From Bacteroidota bacterium (lineage in GTDB: Bacteria; Bacteroidota; Bacteroidia; Bacteroidales; VadinHA17), in NCBI GenBank assembly GCA_030593185.1, contig JAUVHQ010000006.1, positions 1-20,679 on the forward strand: 20,679 bases of DNA, in the 5' to 3' direction. Positions within the stretch are counted from its first letter, which is position 1, and each line of letters starts with the position of its first letter. Below the pieces are notes generated by a model. It did no database searches, was not told the origin of the DNA, and saw only the letters and a program-made list of their open reading frames with translations. The position numbers and the translations under genes were made by a program. Of this stretch, positions 14,898 to 20,679 are shown one piece after another.

Positions 14898-15825
14898 TTT
14901 TGGTGAATAATGGAGTGCTTAAATATCTTTCGCCTGTATCGTTTATCATTACAACAATTAATTTTCCTTTTTGTTCTTCTCTCCGGGCAATCTCTAAAGC
15001 AGCATAAACAGTTGCCCCGGATGAGATCCCACATAATATGCCCTCTTCTGCAGCAAGCTTTTGTGCTGTACTCATAGCTTGTTCATTTGAAACCTGAACA
15101 ATTTCATCTATCAGGGCAGAATTTAATATTTCAGGGATAAATCCGGCTCCAATTCCCTGAATTTTATGAGCACCGGGCAATCCCCCTGATAATACCGGAG
15201 AATCAACCGGCTCGACAGCAATGGCTATTAATTCCGGCTTTTTTTCTTTAAGAATTTCAGATGTGCCGGTAATAGTTCCACCGGTACCTACACCTTGTAC
15301 AAAAATGTCAATTTTCCCATCTGTATCATTCCAAATTTCAAGAGCAGTTGTTTTTTTATGCATTTCAACATTTGCATAATTTTTAAATTGTTGCGGGAAA
15401 TAACTATTGGAAGTATTCGCAGCCAGTTCTTCAGCCTTTTTTATAGCGCCTTTCATGCCTTCTTCTGCAGGTGTAAGAACCAGATCTGCTCCAAATGCCT
15501 GTAATAATTTTCTCCGTTCCATAGTCATATTCTCAGGTAATATAACTTTCAATTTGTATTTCTTTACAGCGCAAACCATGGCAAGACCAATGCCCGTATT
15601 TCCACTGGTAGGTTCAATTATTACCGTATTTTTATTAATGATCCCTTTTTTCTCGGCATCAGTAATTAATGCAAGACCTAATCTGTCTTTTATTGAACTA
15701 CCCGGATTCATAAATTCCAGTTTAGCAGCAATAGATGCCTCAATGCCCCTGGAAAGACTGTGAAGATAAACCAGGGGTGTGTTCCCTATAAGTTGAATGA
15801 TGTTTTTTGCAATTTTCATTTTCAA
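14881..15825 (-). CDS. cysK: Cysteine synthase (O-acetylserine sulfhydrylase)
   Basis: A 314-residue fold-type II PLP enzyme that makes cysteine from O-acetylserine and sulfide. IQLIGNTPLVYL near the N-terminus and the Schiff-base Lys46 in NPGSSIKDR are diagnostic. The substrate loop PTSGNTG is at 72-78, the PLP phosphate loop GVGTGGTITG at 178-187, and GISSGA at 266-271. The C-terminus lacks the regulatory CBS domain of cystathionine beta-synthases. It is translated with cysE (17-bp overlap). The leader upstream carries a Cys-rich peptide and an attenuator-like terminator about 14 bases before the ATG, so expression is predicted to fall when cysteine is plentiful. Confidence 0.95.
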   Translation of the reverse strand: MKMKIAKNIIQLIGNTPLVYLHSLSRGIEASIAAKLEFMNPGSSIKDRLGLALITDAEKKGIINKNTVIIEPTSGNTGIGLAMVCAVKKYKLKVILPENMTMERRKLLQAFGADLVLTPAEEGMKGAIKKAEELAANTSNSYFPQQFKNYANVEMHKKTTALEIWNDTDGKIDIFVQGVGTGGTITGTSEILKEKKPELIAIAVEPVDSPVLSGGLPGAHKIQGIGAGFIPEILNSALIDEIVQVSNEQAMSTAQKLAAEEGILCGISSGATVYAALEIARREEQKGKLIVVMINDTGERYLSTPLFTKNEKNK

Positions 15826-15838
15826 GTGTATTTAAATT

Positions 15839-15869
15839 AAAAAAGGCCGGTGCACATTATGCATCGACC
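15839..15869 (-). terminator. Attenuator-like intrinsic terminator in the cysK leader
   Basis: On the minus strand GGTCGATGCA (plus 15860-15869) pairs with TGCACCGGCC (plus 15845-15854) around the loop TAATG. This gives a ten-pair stem with one A-C mismatch and one G-U pair, followed at once by six T bases (plus 15839-15844). It ends 13 bases before the cysK ATG. It could instead terminate the thr operon, but its proximity to cysK and the overlapping alternative pairing favour an attenuator. Confidence 0.65.
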
Positions 15870-15979
15870 CGGAGGTTTTAAGTAAATATTACAAATTTAT
15901 ACAGTTTCTAACCAGATCGACACAATAATCCTATTTGGCAACAACATAAGAAATTGATGCTAAAGGTATCAGGATTATT
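15860..15979 (-). promoter_or_regulatory. Predicted cysteine attenuator: alternative RNA pairings
   Basis: All positions are plus-strand; sequences read on the minus strand. Segment 2 (15912-15924, TGTGTCGATCTGG) can pair over 13 contiguous positions, four of them G-U, with segment 3 (15860-15872, CCGGGTCGATGCA). Segment 3 contains the 5' arm of the terminator, so the two structures exclude each other. A third stem joins 15970-15979 (AATAATCCTG) to 15924-15933 (TAGGATTATT) and loops out the Cys codons. Segment 2 coincides with the last codons of the leader peptide: a ribosome reaching the stop at 15908-15910 would hide it, while one stalled at the Cys codons would leave it free. Confidence 0.6.
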
Positions 15980-15997
15980 TTCCAACCGTATTACCAT
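15908..15997 (-). CDS. Candidate cysteine-rich leader peptide of cysK-cysE
   Basis: A 29-codon ORF from ATG (plus 15997-15995) to TAG (plus 15910-15908), too short for ordinary gene calling. Residues 17-26 read LCCCQIGLLC: three consecutive cysteine codons (plus 15938-15946) and a fourth six codons later. Cysteine is a rare residue, so such a run just upstream of the cysteine synthase operon is strongly suggestive. The start lies 19 bases after a good -7 promoter element. Downstream come an antiterminator arm and a U-tailed hairpin. By analogy with trpL in the same window, the peptide is inferred to sense charged tRNA-Cys. There is no homology evidence for it. Confidence 0.65.
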   Translation of the reverse strand: MVIRLENNPDTFSINFLCCCQIGLLCRSG

Positions 15998-16016
15998 TTG
16001 AATTTTAAAATGATTC

Positions 16017-16049
16017 GCAAATATATATATACTTTTAATAAAAAATAAA
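16017..16049 (-). promoter_or_regulatory. Probable cysK-cysE promoter
   Basis: The minus strand reads TTTA (plus 16046-16049), 20 bases, then TATATTTGC (plus 16017-16025). The -7 box matches TAnnTTTGC; the -33 box has one mismatch to TTTG at ideal spacing. A second -7-like TAAATTTG lies at plus 15892-15899, but its -33 box is poor and it would skip the Cys-rich leader peptide. Confidence 0.6.
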
Positions 16050-16063
16050 TATTTGGGATAGAA

Positions 16064-17353
16064 TCAGGAAAGCAGAAAGCTTTTCATGTCTTCAAACCTG
16101 TTGTTTATCAAAATTGTCTTTTTCTCACGCTTGTTGTATTGCTTCAATCTGTCAGGGATTATCAAATTCTCCTCAATAACCTCCTCTATTATAGTATGGA
16201 ATTTTGCAGGATGAGCCGTTTCAAAGAAAATGCCAATACCCGGATGATCGTATAAATATTCCTTGAGAGCAAGATATCCTGTTGCTCCGTGAGGGTCAAG
16301 AAGATATCCTGTCTTCTTATATACTTGTTTTATTGTTTTTCTTATCTGATCATCTGTATAACTATATCCGATTATTTCTTTTCTTATTGCCTTCCATGAA
16401 TGATCATACATTTCCAATATCCGTGCAAAATTGCTTGGGTCCCCAACATCCATTGCATTGGCAATGGTCTCAAGTGAGGACCTGGGTTTGAATTCTCCTG
16501 TTTCAAGATAATCAGGCACCGGACGGTTAATATTCGATGCTGCAAGAAAAATCTCAACCGGCAATCCCAGTCTTTTCGCTATCAGCCCGGCTGTCAGGTT
16601 TCCATAATTTCCACTTGGTACAGATATAATCAGGGGTAACGAGTCCTGGGCAAGCTGGGCATAAGCAAAAAAATAATAAAAGGATTGGGGTATCAGGCGT
16701 GCAATGTTTATTGAATTTGCAGATGAAAGATTTATTCTTTTTTTCAATTCCGGGTCTGCAAATGCCTGTTTTACCATTTTCTGACAATCGTCAAAAGTTC
16801 CACTCACCTCAATGGCAGTGATGTTTTTTCCCAGGGTAGTGAACTGTTTTTCCTGCAATGGGCTGACTTTTCCCGAAGGATAAAGAATAACTACATCAAT
16901 ACCTTCAATACCCAGGAATCCGTTAGCCACAGCACTTCCGGTGTCACCCGAGGTTGCCACAAGTATTGTTATAGTCTTGCTGGTTTCAGTAAAATAGCCC
17001 ATACATCTGGCCAGAAACCTGGCACCAACATCTTTAAAAGCCATGGTCGGGCCATGAAAAAGCTCCAGGGAAAAAATATTTTCCTCAACCTTAACAAGAG
17101 GAATTTCGAAATTGAGAGAGTCTTCAATTATTTCGGAAAGAACTTTGTCCGGAATATCATTTTTTACAAATATACTGGCAATTGTACAAGCTAATTCAGT
17201 TAAGCCGGTTTTTTGAAAGTTCCGGATTATCTCCTCAGGAAGAGCTTCGATCTTCTCAGGAAAAAACAAACCCTGGTCATCTGCGATGCCTTTCAGTACC
17301 GCTTCCCGGAAATTTACTCTTATGGATTTTCTATTTGTGCTATAGTATTTCAT
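16064..17353 (-). CDS. thrC: Threonine synthase
   Basis: A 429-residue PLP enzyme that turns O-phosphohomoserine into threonine. It starts MKYYSTNR, close to the E. coli-type enzyme (MKLYNLKD), and shows the GLFFPE motif. The Schiff-base Lys107 lies in HGPTMAFKDVGARF at the same number as E. coli ThrC. The phosphate loop ATSGDTGSA is at 133-141, VPSGNYGNLTAG follows, and LDPHGATGY comes near the C-terminus. Its length fits the longer class I (E. coli/yeast-like) threonine synthases. It is the last gene of thrABC; 238 bp separate it from cysK on the same strand. Confidence 0.95.
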   Translation of the reverse strand: MKYYSTNRKSIRVNFREAVLKGIADDQGLFFPEKIEALPEEIIRNFQKTGLTELACTIASIFVKNDIPDKVLSEIIEDSLNFEIPLVKVEENIFSLELFHGPTMAFKDVGARFLARCMGYFTETSKTITILVATSGDTGSAVANGFLGIEGIDVVILYPSGKVSPLQEKQFTTLGKNITAIEVSGTFDDCQKMVKQAFADPELKKRINLSSANSINIARLIPQSFYYFFAYAQLAQDSLPLIISVPSGNYGNLTAGLIAKRLGLPVEIFLAASNINRPVPDYLETGEFKPRSSLETIANAMDVGDPSNFARILEMYDHSWKAIRKEIIGYSYTDDQIRKTIKQVYKKTGYLLDPHGATGYLALKEYLYDHPGIGIFFETAHPAKFHTIIEEVIEENLIIPDRLKQYNKREKKTILINNRFEDMKSFLLS

Positions 17354-17357
17354 AAGT

Positions 17358-17416
17358 ATAGTGCCTAAAGGGGCTAAAATGTAAAATGCCTAAAGTTAGA
17401 ATGTAAAGTGGTTAAA
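17358..17416. repeat. Degenerate heptamer-type tandem repeat between thrB and thrC
   Basis: On the minus strand the 83-bp gap breaks into successive 7-10 base units of the form CA(C/T)TTTA(G): CACTTTA, CATTCTAA, CTTTAGG, CATTTTA, CATTTTAG, CCCCTTTAGG, CACTATA. At a longer scale two units starting TGCCTAAAG and ending AATGTAAA repeat with a period of about 25. It looks like a decayed simple-sequence array. It carries no ORF. Confidence 0.5.
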
Positions 17417-17436
17417 AAGCTTTGAATCTTTAACAT

Positions 17437-18378
17437 TTAGTTTCCATTCTTAATAACAAATGCTCCTTTCGGGCTTATCTTTGAAACATACAGGTCGAAA
17501 TTTATATCAATATTTCTGTAGATTTCACGCATTATGTCATTCACAGCCATTGCCATTTTTTTCCCTTTTGAGAATGCAAAAACAGAAGGACCTGAACCGG
17601 CAATACCACATCCCAGAGCACCTGCACGGATCGATGCTTCCTTAATCTTATCAAACATAGGGATTAATATCGAGCGTGTGGGTTCAATAATAACATCATT
17701 CATTGAACGTCCTATCAGATTGTAATCAGATAGATTGATCCCTGTTATTAATCCGGCTACATTACCCCATTGTTTTATGGCTAGTTCCAGGGAGATCTGC
17801 TTCTTAAGGATCTTTCTGGAATCTTTGGTATTAACCTGAATATGTGGATGAACCAGAGTGCAAAACAAATCCGCCGGAGAATCGAGTCGTATTATGTCCA
17901 GGGGGTCATAACTTCGAATTAATATGAAATTCCCAACTAAAGAAGGAGCGACATTATCGGCATGGGATATTCCTGATGCAAGCTTTTCCCCTTCCATGGC
18001 ATATTTTACCAATTCTTTGGTTTTCAAAGGCCTTCCTGCAAGTTCGTTTACCGCAAATGCAGCAGCAGCAGCACTTGCTGCACTAGAACCGATTCCGCTT
18101 CCCGGTTTAACACCCTTTTCTATTTCAACTTCAAATCCAAAACCGATTTCCAGATCCTCTACAAGTTTTTGAATTACCACTCCTGCAACATTTTTTGATG
18201 CTTCATAGGGCAGATCAAAACCTTCAATTTTTGTTATCCTTATTTGTTTCTCCTTCACTACTTTCAATGTCAATACATCACCAACATTCTCCAGAGGAAA
18301 TCCAAGAATATCAAAGCCGCAGGTTACATTTGCCACTGTTGCCGGGGCAAAAACCTTTACAATATCATTATTATTCAT
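17437..18378 (-). CDS. thrB: Homoserine kinase
   Basis: A 313-residue GHMP-family kinase that phosphorylates homoserine for ThrC. The N-terminal VKVFAPATVANVTCGFDILG is a family signature. The ATP-binding GHMP motif KPGSGIGSSAASAAAA is at 91-106, and the C-terminal GCGIAGSGPSVFAFS (motif 3) follows. The length is normal. It sits between thrA (53 bp upstream) and thrC (83 bp downstream) in a thrABC operon. Confidence 0.95.
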   Translation of the reverse strand: MNNNDIVKVFAPATVANVTCGFDILGFPLENVGDVLTLKVVKEKQIRITKIEGFDLPYEASKNVAGVVIQKLVEDLEIGFGFEVEIEKGVKPGSGIGSSAASAAAAAFAVNELAGRPLKTKELVKYAMEGEKLASGISHADNVAPSLVGNFILIRSYDPLDIIRLDSPADLFCTLVHPHIQVNTKDSRKILKKQISLELAIKQWGNVAGLITGINLSDYNLIGRSMNDVIIEPTRSILIPMFDKIKEASIRAGALGCGIAGSGPSVFAFSKGKKMAMAVNDIMREIYRNIDINFDLYVSKISPKGAFVIKNGN

Positions 18379-18431
18379 GTGTTAAAAATTACCTGTTCAA
18401 ACAATTATGTTTTAGTTCAGTTCATAGAATG

Positions 18432-20679
18432 TTACTGAACACTGATTCTCATAATATCCGCAAAAACTCCTGAAGCTGTAACTTCAGCTCCGGCACCTGC
18501 GCCCTTAATTACCAGGGGTTGTTTTTTATATCGGTCAGTATATATTACAATAATATTATCTTTCCCGTCAAGGTTGTAAAAGGGGTGATCAGGTCCAATG
18601 CTTGATAAACCCACAAAGCCTTTCCCTGGTTCCCATTCGGCAATAAACCGTAGTTTTTCATTTTTCAACAAGGCTTTTTTTCTAAGGCCTTCAAAATATT
18701 TATTTTGATCGGCCAGTTTTGAATATAACTCTTCGGTGGTTTTTGATTTCAGACAAACTACAGGCAGGAAAGGCTCACATTTTATAGCATCTAATTCCAT
18801 TTTTGAACCGCATTCCCGTGCAAGTATAAGCAACTTCCTTATAACATCTGTTCCGCTCAGATCAATTTTTGGATCAGGCTCGGTATAACCTTTTTCATGT
18901 GCAATTTTCACTACCTCTGAAAAAGACCTGTTTTCGTTAAATGAATTGAAAATATAATTCAGGCTTCCCGATAAAACTGCCTGTAATTTTAATATTCTGT
19001 CACCGCTATCTATAAGATCATGGATGGTTTTGATAATTGGGAGACCGGCACCTACGTTTGTTTCATAAAGAAACTTGCTGTTTTTCTTTCGGGCAGTTTC
19101 CTGTAGCAGCTTATAATATTCAAACTCTGAGGATGAAGCAATTTTATTGGAGGTAACCACTGATATGCTTGCTTCCAGGAATCCCAGATAAAGCTTTGTA
19201 ATCCTTTCATCAGCCGTTTCATCAATAAAAATACTATTCCTTAGGTTAAGCTTCCTGGCTATATTCAGGAATTTTGCGGGATCAGTTTTCTCTCCGTTAT
19301 TATTTAATTCATTATCCCAGTTCCCGGTATCGATGCCGGCTTCATCAAAATACATTTTTTTACTGTTGGCAATTCCGATAAGTTTCAGCTCTATGGTATG
19401 TTTCTTTTTCAGATAATCACTTTGTTCGTGTATTTGACTCAACAGAGCCGAACCAACATTACCGGTGCCTGTCAGAAAAAGATGTACCCGTTTTGTTTCT
19501 GACAAAAAGAAACGTTCATGTAATGTATTAAGGGCCTTTTTCAGATCATCACGGCTGATAACCATAGAAATATTTCTTTCACTTGAACCCTGGGCTATTG
19601 ATCGGATGTTTACACCGTTTTTACCAAGACTGTTAAATGCTTTACCGGCCAGTCCGATACTTTTTTTCATTTTATCACCAACAATGGCAACAATCGAAAG
19701 GTTTTTTTCAATTTCTAATTCATTTACCTTCCCAATTTGTATCTCAATTGAGAATTCATTTGAAATGGCTTTTGAAGCAATTTCAATATCTGTTTGATTA
19801 AAACCGATAGTTATAGAATGCTCAGAAGATGCCTGGGTGATGAAAATAATATTGATCATTTTGCTGGCAAGGGTACCGAATAACCTCATAGATATCCCCG
19901 GAACTCCAACCATTCCACTTCCAGAGACTGTAATAAGTGCGATATTTTTAATACTTGACAATCCTTTTACATTTGCCCCGTTTTTTGCTTTTTCCAAACA
20001 TATTTTTGTTCCGGGCTTTTGAGGGGCGAAGGCATTTCTGATATAAATTGGAATTCCCTTTTCAATTACAGTATAAAGTGTGGGAGGATAAATCACTTTA
20101 GCTCCGAAATGGGCAAGTTCCATTGCTTCATTATAAGAGAGTGATTTGATTGGCAGGGCGTTTTTTACCATTATCGGATCTGCCGTCATAATGCCATAAA
20201 CATTTGTCCATTTATCAAGGCTTAAGGCATTAACTGCAGTTGCAATTATTGCTGCTGTATAGTCAGAACCTTCACGACCGAGAGTTGTTGTCTGGCCGGT
20301 ATCAGCCGACGCAATAAAGCCGGGAACTATAACAATACTTTTTATCCCGCTGAATCTTTCACTTATTTTATGGTATGATAATTCTAAATTCACATTAGCA
20401 TTACCAAAATTTTCATCAGATTTTATAACTTCCCTGGCATCGATATACATTGCATCTACTTCATCTTTCTTTAAAAAACTATAAATTATATAGGCTGAAA
20501 GTAATTCACCATATTGAATAAGAGCATCTTTTGTTTTAAAAGAGAATTCTTCAAGAAAAGAAATACCGGTACATAAATCTTCAACTTCGTTAATCATGAC
20601 TTTTACCTCTGCTTTGATCGGACTTTGATCAGTAACCGGAAAAAGTTCATCAATAACTGTAAGATGGAGAGATTCAATT
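18432..20679 (-). CDS. thrA: Bifunctional aspartokinase / homoserine dehydrogenase (N-terminus outside window)
   Basis: The frame is open from the right edge to TGA/TAA at 18432, giving about 748 of an expected 810-820 residues; the missing start holds KFGGTS. An internal ATG at 20597 is not the start, because kinase-like sequence continues before it. Counting from that Met, kinase motifs GFIASADTGQTTTLGREGSD (93-112) and YGIMTADP (134-141) come first. Two ACT-type regulatory segments follow at about 218-365. Homoserine dehydrogenase then begins at about 370 with FLTGTGNVGSALL, continuing through VTSNKIASSSEFEYY, YETNVGAGLPII and YTEPDPKIDLSGTDVIRK, where the catalytic Asp and Lys lie. It catalyses the first and third steps from aspartate to homoserine, probably with threonine feedback. 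Confidence 0.95.
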   Translation of the reverse strand, partial: IESLHLTVIDELFPVTDQSPIKAEVKVMINEVEDLCTGISFLEEFSFKTKDALIQYGELLSAYIIYSFLKKDEVDAMYIDAREVIKSDENFGNANVNLELSYHKISERFSGIKSIVIVPGFIASADTGQTTTLGREGSDYTAAIIATAVNALSLDKWTNVYGIMTADPIMVKNALPIKSLSYNEAMELAHFGAKVIYPPTLYTVIEKGIPIYIRNAFAPQKPGTKICLEKAKNGANVKGLSSIKNIALITVSGSGMVGVPGISMRLFGTLASKMINIIFITQASSEHSITIGFNQTDIEIASKAISNEFSIEIQIGKVNELEIEKNLSIVAIVGDKMKKSIGLAGKAFNSLGKNGVNIRSIAQGSSERNISMVISRDDLKKALNTLHERFFLSETKRVHLFLTGTGNVGSALLSQIHEQSDYLKKKHTIELKLIGIANSKKMYFDEAGIDTGNWDNELNNNGEKTDPAKFLNIARKLNLRNSIFIDETADERITKLYLGFLEASISVVTSNKIASSSEFEYYKLLQETARKKNSKFLYETNVGAGLPIIKTIHDLIDSGDRILKLQAVLSGSLNYIFNSFNENRSFSEVVKIAHEKGYTEPDPKIDLSGTDVIRKLLILARECGSKMELDAIKCEPFLPVVCLKSKTTEELYSKLADQNKYFEGLRKKALLKNEKLRFIAEWEPGKGFVGLSSIGPDHPFYNLDGKDNIIVIYTDRYKKQPLVIKGAGAGAEVTASGVFADIMRISVQ

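Noticed and set aside
15892..15899. Alternative cysK promoter element TAAATTTG on the minus strand
   Set aside because: No acceptable -33 box at 19-21 bases; the element at 16017-16049 fits better. It is kept as a possible alternative that would weaken the attenuator model.
18195..20022. Several plus-strand ORFs of 60-110 codons opposite thrA and thrB
   Set aside because: They are shadows of strongly conserved minus-strand genes, with no promoter and no recognisable motifs.

Overview
The window is chromosomal DNA from a member of the Bacteroidota (Bacteroidetes), probably a Bacteroidales-like lineage. The grounds are: AT-rich sequence; no clear Shine-Dalgarno sequences; two promoters fitting the Bacteroidota pattern TTTG-N20-TAnnTTTGC; and the enzyme forms present (fused HisB, fused HisIE, fused aspartokinase/homoserine dehydrogenase, acetyl-CoA type MetA). 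I see no tRNA, rRNA, CRISPR array, insertion sequence, phage gene or toxin-antitoxin pair. Almost all coding DNA makes amino acids.

Layout. (1) 1-4174, plus strand: the 3' end of hisC, then hisB-hisH-hisA-hisF-hisIE. (2) 4327-6791, minus strand: metY then metA, the acetyl-homoserine route to homocysteine. metY follows a 0.4-kb leader carrying a SAM-I (S-box) riboswitch and several strong hairpins. (3) 7312-13862, plus strand: a Bacteroidota-type promoter, a 27-codon Trp-rich leader peptide, an attenuator, then trpE-G-D-C-F-B-A. (4) 13965-16049, minus strand: a promoter, a 29-codon leader peptide containing Cys-Cys-Cys, a predicted antiterminator/terminator pair, then cysK-cysE. (5) 16064-20679, minus strand: thrA (5' end outside the window), thrB, thrC.

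How they fit together. ThrA makes homoserine from aspartate, which ThrB/ThrC turn into threonine and MetA into O-acetylhomoserine. MetY then sulfhydrylates O-acetylhomoserine. CysE/CysK assimilate sulfide into cysteine. The trp and his operons are self-contained.

Most notable is regulation. All three biosynthetic units whose 5' ends are visible appear to be controlled by cis-acting RNA: SAM riboswitch (metYA), ribosome-mediated Trp attenuation (trp), and what looks like ribosome-mediated cysteine attenuation (cysKE). The cysteine attenuator is the best candidate for something undescribed here. Its Cys codons, stop codon, antiterminator arm and U-tailed terminator are positioned as a classical attenuator requires. 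All structures were paired by eye; no folding program or database search was run.
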